Positions 42,288 through 50,663 of a stretch of DNA of 64,000 nt are shown here, piece by piece. Position numbers and translations under genes: made by a program. Source of the stretch: Anaerolentibacter hominis (GTDB lineage Bacteria > Bacillota > Clostridia > Lachnospirales > Lachnospiraceae); contig NZ_JAWDIX010000001.1 in NCBI RefSeq assembly GCF_032380675.1, forward strand, positions 1,116,001-1,180,000. The letters are read 5' to 3'. The notes under the pieces were generated by a model that saw only the letters and a program-made list of their open reading frames with translations, had not been told where the DNA came from and ran no database searches. Within the stretch, counting starts at the first letter, position 1; every line of letters starts with the position of its first letter.

Positions 42288-43207
42288 TCTTAGATAAAGT
42301 TACGGATCAGATTTTGAAAATAATCGACTCACTGGGCTTTAAGCAGGAGGGCGCTTATAATCTCCGGTACAACGGGGAAGGAGTCTGCCATGGTGACAGC
42401 GAGAATATTCAGATTAAGAAGAAGGAAGACAATCCGGGTATTGACGTATTTATCAGCGGTCAGACAAAAAACGAGCAGGTACATATTCCTGTTGTGCTGT
42501 CCGAATCGGGAATGAGAGATATTGTCTATAATGACTTTTATATAGAAGCAGGAGCGGACGTTACGATTGTGGCGGGCTGCGGTATACACAATGACGGCCA
42601 TGAGGAAAGCCGCCACGACGGGATTCATACCTTTCATGTAGGTCCCGGCGCAGTGGTACGCTATGAAGAAAACCACTACGGAGAGGGTGCCGGAGCCGGC
42701 GGCAGGGTCTTAAATCCGGTTACCAGGATAGAGATGGAGGAGGGTTCCTCTTTTACCCTTGAAACCTCCCAGATTAAGGGCGTGGATTCCACGGTGCGGG
42801 AAACAGACATTGTTATGGGGCCGGATACCAGGCTGTCGGTAATTGAAAAGCTCATGACGCACGGCAGGCAGACCGCGGTTTCCAATATGGAGATCCAGAT
42901 GAACGGGGACGGCAGCTCTGCTCAGATCATTTCCCGGTCTGTGGCCAAGGAGGATTCCATCCAGACCTTCCACCCAAAGGCTGTGGGCAACGCTCTCTGT
43001 CACGCTCATGTCCAGTGTGATTCCATCATCATGGACCATGCGCAGGTTGCTTCTATACCGGAGATCAATGCGAAACATGTAGATGCACAGATTGTGCACG
43101 AAGCGGCAATCGGAAGGATCAACAGTGAGCAGCTGACGAAGCTGCGGACATTTGGCATGACGCAGGAGGAGGCAGAAGGGGTTATTATCGAGGCCTTTTT
43201 AAAGTAG
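42284..43207 (+). CDS. sufB: SufB/SufD-family Fe-S scaffold protein
   Basis: This 307-aa protein has the parallel beta-helix core of SufB/SufD (about 90-270; AGADVTIVAGCGIHNDG, HTFHVGPGAVVRYEENH, GRVLNPVTRIEMEEGSS) and a C-terminal AQVASIPEINAKHVDAQIVH segment with helices that contact SufC. It is shorter than SufB of the full Suf operon, as in minimal SufCB/SmsCB systems, where one scaffold protein homodimerises. It would build Fe-S clusters with ATP from SufC. Assignment to SufB rather than SufD is by context. Confidence 0.87.
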   Translation: MILDKVTDQILKIIDSLGFKQEGAYNLRYNGEGVCHGDSENIQIKKKEDNPGIDVFISGQTKNEQVHIPVVLSESGMRDIVYNDFYIEAGADVTIVAGCGIHNDGHEESRHDGIHTFHVGPGAVVRYEENHYGEGAGAGGRVLNPVTRIEMEEGSSFTLETSQIKGVDSTVRETDIVMGPDTRLSVIEKLMTHGRQTAVSNMEIQMNGDGSSAQIISRSVAKEDSIQTFHPKAVGNALCHAHVQCDSIIMDHAQVASIPEINAKHVDAQIVHEAAIGRINSEQLTKLRTFGMTQEEAEGVIIEAFLK

Positions 43208-43272
43208 GTTTATTATCATAGACCAAATGAACTGCCATAGAGAAAACAGAGCGAATGATAAAATGACATGAA

Positions 43273-43321
43273 TTAAGAGATGCCGGTGACCGTAAAGGAA
43301 GAGGCTGCCGGCATCTCTTAA
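43273..43321. terminator. Bidirectional hairpin between sufB and the F420-ligase-like gene
   Basis: TTAAGAGATGCCGG (43273-43286) pairs with CCGGCATCTCTTAA (43308-43321), with T-rich sequence beyond. It ends three bases before the stop of the convergent gene. Confidence 0.75.
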
Positions 43322-43323
43322 GT

Positions 43324-44016
43324 TTATTTAACAGGCCGCAGAATACCCATGGGGGTCTGCTGGTTTTCCTGACCCAGAGGATTCTGACGCAGCAGCTGTT
43401 CATATTTTTTATTGCTGTGCCTGGGTTCAGAACTGCCCAGAATCGCTCCGCCCAGGTCGTTAATATCGACGATGAGCACGGCCGTCTGATTTAAGCTGCG
43501 GGCAAGGTCAGCAGCCACCTTCCCCGGTTTGTCCGGGGCGGGAACAACATAGTGATTATAGGGCGGAAGCGTATAAGAACAGGGCCCGTCCATTCCGGCG
43601 GCCTTGTAACCGGCAACCCGATAAAACCACCCCTTTTGCCCGAAAAATTTTCCAATCAGGCTAACCGCGGAGGAAAACAGAATCCGCATCGTACCGCACT
43701 CATTCAGAGCGCACTGCATCGTCTCCGGCATGGAGAGCCCGATTCCATGAGAAGATCTTGTTACATGGCGGCTGAGAAAACAGGCCAGACGGGACGGACG
43801 GATATCGGACATAGGGATTGCTTTGCCCTGTGTACAGGCAGCCATCTTTTCGCTGATGAACAGGATATCGCCCGGCTGGAGATAGGGCAGCGCATACTCC
43901 TGCACAATATCTTCCAGACGGTCCTGATTTGTCACAACCTTCGTGCGAAGGGCGTAACAGGCGTATTTTTCATTTTTATATTCTACAAATTCAGACTTTC
44001 CCTGATTGACTATCAT
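43324..44016 (-). CDS. Coenzyme F420-0:gamma-glutamyl ligase-like protein
   Basis: This 230-aa protein shows the F420_ligase (CofE-like) pattern: LQPGDILFISEKMAACTQGKAI near 45-67, the HGIGLSMPETMQCAL segment and VLIVDINDLGGAILGSS. CofE adds glutamates to F420. Many anaerobes without F420 genes carry CofE-domain proteins of unknown role, and no other F420 biosynthesis gene is visible here, so the true substrate is open. It is monocistronic and converges with sufCB. AAAGGAAGTTGTTTCT lies before the ATG. Confidence 0.8.
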   Translation of the reverse strand: MIVNQGKSEFVEYKNEKYACYALRTKVVTNQDRLEDIVQEYALPYLQPGDILFISEKMAACTQGKAIPMSDIRPSRLACFLSRHVTRSSHGIGLSMPETMQCALNECGTMRILFSSAVSLIGKFFGQKGWFYRVAGYKAAGMDGPCSYTLPPYNHYVVPAPDKPGKVAADLARSLNQTAVLIVDINDLGGAILGSSEPRHSNKKYEQLLRQNPLGQENQQTPMGILRPVK

Positions 44017-44223
44017 AGAAACAACTTCCTTTCTCTTTTCCTGCTGCCTCTGTCAATGGCAGTACATAAGTTTCTGTATACCATTAAAAGACTCAATTGC
44101 ATCAGGTTGTCCAAATAGTTGTAACAAAGTAGAATATAATAGGGAATTATAAGTTTATATCGCAGAATCGGTATATTATGATAGAATAAAAGGTAATAAT
44201 TACCAAAAAGGAGTTATAGGTGT

Positions 44224-44874
44224 ATGAATGAAAGGCAGCCGGCAGCAGTACGGCAGAATCCCTGGGAAATCGTGCCGCTCAGTGATTACGAGGAACACAT
44301 GAAAGACAGCATGGTAGGGCAGCTGACTGTATTAAATTATATTATGAAAATGCAGATGAATGTTCATTGTATTCGCAGTATGGCAATTCTGGGTGTTGCG
44401 GGAGGAAACGGCCTGGAACATATACCGGACAGTGTGGAGACCGTATACGGAATTGACGTGAATGTGAATTATCTGACTATGTGCAGGGAGCGTTACAGAA
44501 GGCTGGGGGAAAAATTAGTGACACTGCGGATGGATCTGACAAATGAAGATACGGTGCTCCCTCATGTTGATCTGGTCATTGCAAACCTGCTGATCGAATA
44601 TGTAGGTGTACATAGATTTGCAGAACAGATCAGGGCGGCCGGGCCCGGATATTTGTCTTGTGTGATTCAGAGGGAGGAAGGAAGCTCTTTTGTCTCAGAC
44701 TCACCATATCGCCGCTCTCTGATGGTCCTGGACCCGCTTCATCGCAGCGTAGATAGAACAGAATTGGTGAAGTGTATGGAGAATGCAGGGTACAGGCTGG
44801 AATTAGAGGAGGAGTACGGGCTTCCCGGCAGTAAAATGTTTATTCGTCTTGACTTTCAGGCGGCAGTAGAATAG
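44224..44874 (+). CDS. SAM-dependent methyltransferase-like protein
   Basis: This 216-aa protein has a Rossmann-like start MAILGVAGGNGLEH (53-66) with motif I GVAGGNG, an acidic strand-2 end YGIDVN and LVTLRMDLTNEDTVLPHVDLVIANLLIEY, consistent with class I methyltransferases. The substrate is unknown. An AAAAGGAGTTATAGGTGT site precedes the ATG. TATATTATGATAGAATAAAA upstream provides -10-like boxes. It stands alone, divergent from the F420-ligase-like gene, with a strong terminator after it. Confidence 0.8.
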   Translation: MNERQPAAVRQNPWEIVPLSDYEEHMKDSMVGQLTVLNYIMKMQMNVHCIRSMAILGVAGGNGLEHIPDSVETVYGIDVNVNYLTMCRERYRRLGEKLVTLRMDLTNEDTVLPHVDLVIANLLIEYVGVHRFAEQIRAAGPGYLSCVIQREEGSSFVSDSPYRRSLMVLDPLHRSVDRTELVKCMENAGYRLELEEEYGLPGSKMFIRLDFQAAVE

Positions 44875-44880
44875 GGATGC

Positions 44881-44919
44881 AAAAAGGAGATGCTGCAATA
44901 ACAGCATCTCCTTTTTATT
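44881..44919. terminator. Perfect bidirectional terminator
   Basis: AAAAAGGAGATGCTG (44881-44895) pairs perfectly with CAGCATCTCCTTTTT (44902-44916). With A runs on one side and T runs on the other, it can stop both the methyltransferase and the convergent hybrid kinase transcripts. Confidence 0.88.
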
Positions 44920-44927
44920 TCTAAGAG

Positions 44928-47753
44928 TTACTCGCTCTGATGGTCTTTCAATAATTGATCCAGCAGCCGGTACAGATACTTCACATCCAGAGGCTTACTG
45001 GCAAATCCGTTCATTCCGGCTTCCATTGCGGCATCGGCATCTTCCTTAAATGCATTTGCTGTCATAGCCACGATAGGGATGGCGGCGGCATCGGGCCTCT
45101 CCATTGCCCGGATGGCCCGGGCCGCATCCAGCCCGTTTAGTTCCGGCATCTGGATATCCATGATGATCAGCTGATAGTCACCCGGCCTGCTCTGTGCGAA
45201 AGCTTCCACCGCTAATCTGCCGTTTTCACACCGTGTTACATCAGCTCCCTGACACTCCAGAAGCTGAACGGCTATTTCCGCATTCAGATCGTTGTCTTCC
45301 GCGAGCAGAATCCGTACCTGATTCAGAAATCCGTCCTCTGTGAGGATGTCCTGTCCGTCTGATACCGGCTCTCCGTATGGCAGAGTAAGCGTGAAATAAA
45401 ATTCACTGCCCCGGCCCGGTTCGCTCCTTACACTCAGCCTGCCGCCCATCAGCTGAACAATATTACTGCTGATGGGCAGGCCAAGGCCGGTCCCCTGGCT
45501 TTTGGAATAATTAGTTCCCACCTGCTCAAAACTGTCGAAAATCCGTTCCTGATCCGACGGCCGAATCCCAGCTCCGGTATCAATGACCTGAAACAGATAA
45601 GTTGCATTATCTTTACTGTTTTCGGTCTCTTTGATCCGGAGAAGCACCGTGCCTCCCGGGGGAGTGAATTTAAACGCATTGGAGAGCAGGTTTGTCAGCA
45701 CCTGCCGCAGGCGGATCGCATCTCCCGTCACTCCGCTGTGGGTAATATCCTGCTCCACCTTATAGGTAAGAGCCCTCCGTCCGGCATCCACCTCCATCAT
45801 ACTCTGCAGTTCGATTATCATCTGCTCCAGGGAAAATGGTTCACTGGCGATGGTAAGCATACCGCCGTCTATCCGGCTCATATCCAGAATGTCATTGATC
45901 AGATCCAACAGATAATGAGATGACTCCCGCAGCTTGTCAAGATTTTCTCTGACACTATCCGGCAACCCCTCGGCCATTACGGTCAGATCAGCAAGACCGA
46001 TTACCGCATTCATGGGAGTGCGCAGCTCATGGCTCATGCGGGAGAGAAATTCTCCCTTCGCCCGGCTTTCGGCCTCAGCCTTCTCCAGATTGTTGTGCAT
46101 AACCGCGGCCTTTACCCTGGTGCGGTTAATCCAGAGCACCGCTGTCACCAGAACCAGAAGAAAGAGGGAGAGGATAACAATAAAAAGCACCGGGTTGGCA
46201 TAAATAAATTCCTTTATTGAAAACTGATTTGTCCCAAGAGAAACCATATTCTGATCCAGCAGCTCCGCCTTTCTCTCACTGGACATGCGGTTGACAGCTT
46301 TATTTATAATACTCAAAAGGCTGGAATCAGCGGGCCTTGACAGTGCAAAACTGATTTCATTCCGGTCTGTGACAAGAGTCACAGGCACCACATTGGTGAA
46401 GTGGTTCCGCTGTATTTCATGCTCCAGATAGGAGGCTTCTCCGTAGACAAAATCGGCATCACCCCGATTTACCGCCGCAAGTGCATCACTGGTATGGGAA
46501 TAGCTCTTTAATTCTTCTGCATGGATGTCAGAGGGGAGCTTCCTTCCCTCCAGTACGGCGGCAGCAAGCCCGCTGTCGGGATAGCTGACTGCCTTATTCC
46601 TAACGACAATGCTGTTGATGGTTGTAAACGGAGCAGTAAGAGCCAGTCCCAGCTCAATGGAATCTTCTTCACTGCCCAGATAAAAGCCCAGCAGATCCGC
46701 ATTGCCCTGCTGTACCTGCCGCAAAGCTTCAACATAGGAATCTGTGTAGACATAGCTGAATTCCAGTCCGGTAAATTCGGAAACTTCCTGCAGAATATCA
46801 AAAGTGATACCGTTATGCATGTCATCTGAATTCAGACAGGAGAAAGGATGGTAGGTTTTCGGCACGGCGACGGATACTGTTTTTTTATGCTGAATATAAC
46901 TTAGTTCTTCCTCATTCAGGTAGATGTCGATGATAAGTTCATCTGTAAAATTGGCAGTATAGCGTTCGGAAGCAAAGTTTGGATTCGAATCCAGAATCTT
47001 TTCCATGGCCATATTCAGACCGTCCAGTATCTCCTGGTTTCCTACATTTGTGACAATATAATAGGGCTGGGAGTCAAAAGAAAATACAGCCTGAAAGGGA
47101 CCGTCCCGGTCGGACATATTGCCCAGCAGCAGATCCACCTCACCGTTTTCCAGATGGGGATAAAGATTGCCGTCATCAGACAGTTCTTCATACTTGTAGT
47201 AGCGCAGCGTACAGTCCAGATTGTTCATGGACAGAAATTCTTTCAGCCGCCGGACATTTTCCACGGCACGGTCATAGACACCAATAGTCTTTCCATTCAG
47301 CGATCGTATGTCATAGCTGCGGATACGGGTATCCCCGGGCCGGGCAAGGAGAACCGATTTGTTGCTCCCGATGTTGTAGTCAGGATAAGCATAATACTTT
47401 TCCAAGCCCGGTATGTAATAATTTCCGCCCATGAGATCATAGTCTCCGGCCGCAAATTCGTCCAAAACCGTTTCTCCCGTGGTATCTATGTACTGATAGT
47501 GCCAACCGGTATATTTTGAAATTTCGTTGAGATAATCAACAATCAGGCCGTGGCGGGTGCCGTCAGCATCTTTTTCCATCAACCCATCCAGTTCGGTAAA
47601 GGCAACCCGAAGTGTTTTGGGCTGCTGCTCTGCCGCCAGCAGGGTACTGCGGCCCGGCAAAAACAACAAAATAAGAAAGATACCAGCCATTAAAAATAGA
47701 ACGGCCCCAAGCCCGGACCGCTTTGGGAAAAATGATTGTCTCCTGTCCCTCAT
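44928..47753 (-). CDS. Hybrid sensor kinase with tandem solute-binding domains (BvgS/EvgS-like)
   Basis: This protein of about 941 aa has an N-terminal signal/membrane helix, then two type-3 periplasmic-binding-protein domains in tandem (about 45-270 and 280-490; TLRVAFTELDGLMEK and TVSVAVPKTYHPFSCLN). A membrane helix follows (about 520-542), then the phosphoacceptor MSHELRTPMNAVIGLADL, HATPase (GTGLGLPISSNIVQLMGG) and a C-terminal receiver domain (ILLAEDNDLNAEI; LIIMDIQMPELNG). It senses a small solute, such as an amino acid, outside the cell and passes phosphate to its own receiver. The start is uncertain: ATG 47753 is used, while the frame opens at 47828. Confidence 0.87.
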   Translation of the reverse strand: MRDRRQSFFPKRSGLGAVLFLMAGIFLILLFLPGRSTLLAAEQQPKTLRVAFTELDGLMEKDADGTRHGLIVDYLNEISKYTGWHYQYIDTTGETVLDEFAAGDYDLMGGNYYIPGLEKYYAYPDYNIGSNKSVLLARPGDTRIRSYDIRSLNGKTIGVYDRAVENVRRLKEFLSMNNLDCTLRYYKYEELSDDGNLYPHLENGEVDLLLGNMSDRDGPFQAVFSFDSQPYYIVTNVGNQEILDGLNMAMEKILDSNPNFASERYTANFTDELIIDIYLNEEELSYIQHKKTVSVAVPKTYHPFSCLNSDDMHNGITFDILQEVSEFTGLEFSYVYTDSYVEALRQVQQGNADLLGFYLGSEEDSIELGLALTAPFTTINSIVVRNKAVSYPDSGLAAAVLEGRKLPSDIHAEELKSYSHTSDALAAVNRGDADFVYGEASYLEHEIQRNHFTNVVPVTLVTDRNEISFALSRPADSSLLSIINKAVNRMSSERKAELLDQNMVSLGTNQFSIKEFIYANPVLFIVILSLFLLVLVTAVLWINRTRVKAAVMHNNLEKAEAESRAKGEFLSRMSHELRTPMNAVIGLADLTVMAEGLPDSVRENLDKLRESSHYLLDLINDILDMSRIDGGMLTIASEPFSLEQMIIELQSMMEVDAGRRALTYKVEQDITHSGVTGDAIRLRQVLTNLLSNAFKFTPPGGTVLLRIKETENSKDNATYLFQVIDTGAGIRPSDQERIFDSFEQVGTNYSKSQGTGLGLPISSNIVQLMGGRLSVRSEPGRGSEFYFTLTLPYGEPVSDGQDILTEDGFLNQVRILLAEDNDLNAEIAVQLLECQGADVTRCENGRLAVEAFAQSRPGDYQLIIMDIQMPELNGLDAARAIRAMERPDAAAIPIVAMTANAFKEDADAAMEAGMNGFASKPLDVKYLYRLLDQLLKDHQSE

Positions 47754-47820
47754 AGTTATAAATACCAACTTTCTGCTGTCATGATGAAATGATTGATCGT
47801 TTTGTCTCTTTTGTAACAAA

Positions 47821-47893
47821 GCGGGCAAGCCCGCATAAATTCACCTAACCCCTCAATCTTTGAGGGGCTTGTACGCTTTGCGCGCCAAGCGTA
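47821..47893. other. Three consecutive hairpins upstream of the hybrid kinase
   Basis: Three perfect stems lie in 73 bases: GCGGG/CCCGC (47821-47834), CCCCTCAA/TTGAGGGG with a three-base loop (47849-47867) and TACGCTT/AAGCGTA (47872-47893). They sit 68 bases before the kinase start, in its likely leader. This may be a structured RNA leader or a repeat-derived palindromic cluster. Confidence 0.5.
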
Positions 47894-47960
47894 GTTAAGC
47901 TTCGCTGGCTTTCTCCTTTTACGTGGGTGCGCATATGAGAGTGTACATAGGATGCAATAA

Positions 47961-48007
47961 ATAAAATCAGGATGTCAGGCCAGCGGAAAACACTGTTTTG
48001 ACATCCT
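47961..48007 (-). terminator. Intrinsic terminator of the EamA-DUF2000 unit
   Basis: On the minus strand AGGATGTCA pairs with TGACATCCT, the two arms lying at 47999-48007 and 47969-47977, and GATTTTATTTATT follows. It lies about 70 bases after the DUF2000 stop. Confidence 0.75.
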
Positions 48008-48075
48008 AATCAGTATAACAAATTTCTGTTGAAATAACAATGCAGGGGATGATTTAATATACCCGCCCCGCACGG

Positions 48076-48510
48076 TTAGCGCAGCAGGGGCATATTTCCA
48101 GTCAGCCGGCTGACTTTTTTGCGGTTGCCGCAGATTGCGATGCCCAGATAGCGCATTTCATGCTCCGCGGTCCCGGCTGTTTTTCTGGTGTACTCTGAAT
48201 AATCCCTGCAGCTTCTGGCCACGTCGGTAAAATCAACGACTGTAAGATCAGAATACGCTTCTTCATACAAACGGGAGCGGATATGCTTTAAGGTATCCCG
48301 GTCGCATTTCAGAACGGGAACCGGTACGGTGACAATCCCCGGATGACAGCATCCGGTGGAATCCACCACATCTTCCCCGACGGCTTCCGGAAGGCATTTG
48401 CCCAGTGTCATTCCCATAATCGCGGCGGTATTTGTCAGCACTCCGGCCGGGAGCGCTTCATCCAGTACGATCACACATTTTGTTTCAGCGGTATCTATTT
48501 TTCTATTCAT
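48076..48510 (-). CDS. DUF2000 family protein
   Basis: This 144-aa protein begins MNRKIDTAETKCVIVLDEAL and continues PAGVLTNTAAIMGMTLGK, the conserved N-terminal stretch of DUF2000 proteins, which have a peptidyl-tRNA-hydrolase-like alpha/beta fold of unknown function. Its start codon overlaps the end of the EamA-type transporter gene by four bases, so the two are co-translated. DUF2000 genes often accompany EamA/AraC pairs, suggesting a role linked to the exported or sensed metabolite. A terminator follows. Confidence 0.8.
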   Translation of the reverse strand: MNRKIDTAETKCVIVLDEALPAGVLTNTAAIMGMTLGKCLPEAVGEDVVDSTGCCHPGIVTVPVPVLKCDRDTLKHIRSRLYEEAYSDLTVVDFTDVARSCRDYSEYTRKTAGTAEHEMRYLGIAICGNRKKVSRLTGNMPLLR

Positions 48511-49442
48511 ATTAATTCAGCCTCTCCTTTTCTATCTGTTTCTGAACGGTGTTTTTTCCGGGAGGATGTCTGTTCAGACAAAACCAGACCCAGAAGTGTG
48601 AGAACAGTGCCGCACCCGGCCATCAGGGTTATTTTCTCATGGAGCACCAGAGCGGAAGTGACAACCGTTATCACGGGGACCAGATAGATATATACGCTGG
48701 TTTTCACAGCGCCTAACAGCTTCACGGCAAAGTTCCATGTAACAAAGCAAAGAGCGGAGGCGCCCAGCCCCAGATACAGAATCCCCAGCAGATTGCCCGG
48801 CTGTAAGATCTTTTCCGCAGATGGATGGAAATCAAAGAAAAACAGAGCAGGGATCATAAATAAAAGCCCGTAGAAGAAGATATGCCTTGTGGTCTGGACC
48901 GTGGAGTATCCGAATGCGCTTATTTTTCTGGTCAGGATAGAGTAGACAGCCCAGAGAAAAGCGGCGATGACGGCCAGAAGATCTCCCAGCGGGTTCAGCT
49001 TGAATACACTGCTGCCGTTAAAACTGATCAGGATAATTCCCAGAATGGCGGCGCCAAATCCCAGGTAGAACCGTTTCCCCGGTTTTTCCCCATGTTCAAA
49101 AAAACGGACTAAAATAGCGGTAAAAAACGGAGCGGCTGAGATAATTACTCCTACATTGGAGGCCATGGAATAGGTCAGCGCAATATTCTCAAGCAAGAAA
49201 TAAAGGGTTACACCGGATAAACCGGCGGCGGCAAACAGAAATTCCTGTTTTTTGTCTGTCAGCTTCAGACGGCGCGGATTGATTAAAAACAGTACCAGAA
49301 AACCGATGGCAAAGCGGTACAGCAGAATTTCAACCGGCTCAAATGAACGGAGCAGAACCTTGGTGGAGATAAACGTTGTACCCCAGATAAGTATAGTGAT
49401 GAAAGCGGCCACATGCCCGGCAGCTGTTGATTTGTTTTTCAT
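48507..49442 (-). CDS. EamA-family (DMT superfamily) transporter
   Basis: This 311-aa protein has about ten membrane helices in two EamA repeats (first WGTTFISTKVLLRSFEPVEIL; second FLWAVYSILTRKISAFGYS). It probably exports a metabolite such as an amino acid or drug. The substrate is unknown. It lies 42 bases after the AraC regulator gene and overlaps DUF2000, so all three form one minus-strand unit in which the AraC protein probably controls transporter expression. The C-terminal tail is basic (SRKKHRSETDRKGE). Confidence 0.87.
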   Translation of the reverse strand: MKNKSTAAGHVAAFITILIWGTTFISTKVLLRSFEPVEILLYRFAIGFLVLFLINPRRLKLTDKKQEFLFAAAGLSGVTLYFLLENIALTYSMASNVGVIISAAPFFTAILVRFFEHGEKPGKRFYLGFGAAILGIILISFNGSSVFKLNPLGDLLAVIAAFLWAVYSILTRKISAFGYSTVQTTRHIFFYGLLFMIPALFFFDFHPSAEKILQPGNLLGILYLGLGASALCFVTWNFAVKLLGAVKTSVYIYLVPVITVVTSALVLHEKITLMAGCGTVLTLLGLVLSEQTSSRKKHRSETDRKGEAELI

Positions 49443-49484
49443 GATTTTTCTCCCTCATTTCAGTAGCGTCACATTCCTTGTTAT

Positions 49485-50312
49485 TTAAGATTCCGGTTCA
49501 GCCAGAAAGATACTCTGATACTGTCCGGGCGTGAGGCCGATAAACTCCTTAAAGAAGTTGGAAAAATGGCTTTGATCTACAAAACCCGTCTGAAAGGCGG
49601 CATCAATAGGTGTGACACCTTTTTCCAAAAGTTTTTTGGCCTCGTTGATCCGCACGGTTTCCAGATAGCGGTACGGAGTAATTCCGTAGTGTCTGGTAAA
49701 GGAGCGGAGCAGAGTATATTTATTCAGTCCGGACAGGGAGCACAGATCGTCCAGTGTGATGCGTCCGGCAAAATGTTCTTCCAGATAGCGGCATACTTGC
49801 AAAAGCCGGTCATTTACCTCCGTCTGGGCAGGGTCCATAGAAGACACAGTGTATTGTTCAATGAGCTGCTCCATAAGGAACAGAAATAATTCTTCCTTCT
49901 GAAAATCTTTCTGCTCCTGCATCAGCATCTGATGGACTTCCCGGAGCAGAGGCACCAGTTCACACTGGGGAATCACATTTGGCTCAAATTGGGGCAGATA
50001 GGATTTCCCTGTTATTTCCCACGCGACCTTCTCCATAATGTCCGGGTTGACATTCAGGCAGCGGTAGTCCAGGGGACGGTCATCCACCTGCTCGCAGGTG
50101 TGATTATCATAAGGATTAAAAATAATCAGATCATTGGTATGAATGATATATTCTTTATTTTTGCAGGACAGCTTCCGTTTGCCTTTTTCGATGAAGCCGA
50201 TGACATAACACTCATGAAAATGGTTTGGAAACTTCTGCATGATACCGTTAAAACGGTATGCTTCTATTTTTAAATCAGTGTCAAATCGGATTTCCCGCTG
50301 TTCTTTCATCAT
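49485..50312 (-). CDS. AraC-family transcriptional regulator
   Basis: This 275-aa protein has an N-terminal cupin-like effector domain (NHFHECYVIGFIEKGKRKLS, about 30-105) and a C-terminal double helix-turn-helix (about 175-270; ITLDDLCSLSGLNKYTLLRSF, then PIDAAFQTGFVDQSHFSNFF and LTPGQYQ). It is the first gene of the AraC-EamA-DUF2000 unit and probably senses the transported compound. The ATG ATG pair allows starts at 50312 or 50309. The upstream minus-strand region has AT-rich -10-like sequence near 50360. Confidence 0.87.
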   Translation of the reverse strand: MMKEQREIRFDTDLKIEAYRFNGIMQKFPNHFHECYVIGFIEKGKRKLSCKNKEYIIHTNDLIIFNPYDNHTCEQVDDRPLDYRCLNVNPDIMEKVAWEITGKSYLPQFEPNVIPQCELVPLLREVHQMLMQEQKDFQKEELFLFLMEQLIEQYTVSSMDPAQTEVNDRLLQVCRYLEEHFAGRITLDDLCSLSGLNKYTLLRSFTRHYGITPYRYLETVRINEAKKLLEKGVTPIDAAFQTGFVDQSHFSNFFKEFIGLTPGQYQSIFLAEPES

Positions 50313-50577
50313 GTTTTACTGCCCCTTCCGTTTTCTATCAATAGTTGACGCATAGCTATATAGTATTACGGTGCCAAAAGCACCTGGCGCCTCACTCTGC
50401 AGCATATATTTGAGTTGTAAATAAACTAACAATCAAACATAAGGCACTGGCTTGACACCTTGATTTACATAAGATCGTAACATAATTAATAGCAGTATTC
50501 TTGTATAATATTGACATGGACAGGGGAAAACGGCAAATGGTATTTCTTTACACACAGTGCAAAATGACCTGGACACA
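50313..50577. other. Intergenic region between the AraC and feoB ends
   Basis: About 265 bases without a supported gene. A plus-strand promoter-like box TTGTATAATATT lies near 50498-50509, and TTGACA near 50452. A 69-codon plus-strand frame starts near 50501, but it lacks a ribosome site and runs through the following hairpin and repeat, so it is not called. Confidence 0.4.
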
Positions 50578-50580
50578 GAA

Positions 50581-50607
50581 AAAGAGCCGCATTTTATGCA
50601 GCTCTTT
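50581..50607. terminator. Bidirectional hairpin 3' of feoB
   Basis: AAAGAGC-CG-CAT pairs with ATG-CA-GCTCTTT, with A and T runs on the two sides. It would stop the feoAB transcript on the minus strand and any plus-strand transcript. Confidence 0.7.
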
Positions 50608-50614
50608 TTCTGAT

Positions 50615-50651
50615 TACAATAAGGCGGCCCGCGAAATGTGCCGTCGTTTGT
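50615..50651. repeat. Terminator-associated interspersed repeat, copy 3
   Basis: This copy contains ACAATAAGGCGGCCCGCGAA and ATGTGCCGTCGTTTG. It follows the hairpin at 50581-50607 and lies 13 bases from the feoB stop. Here GGCGGC pairs with GCCGTC with one wobble. Confidence 0.7.
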
Positions 50652-50663
50652 CTCCCATCCGTA

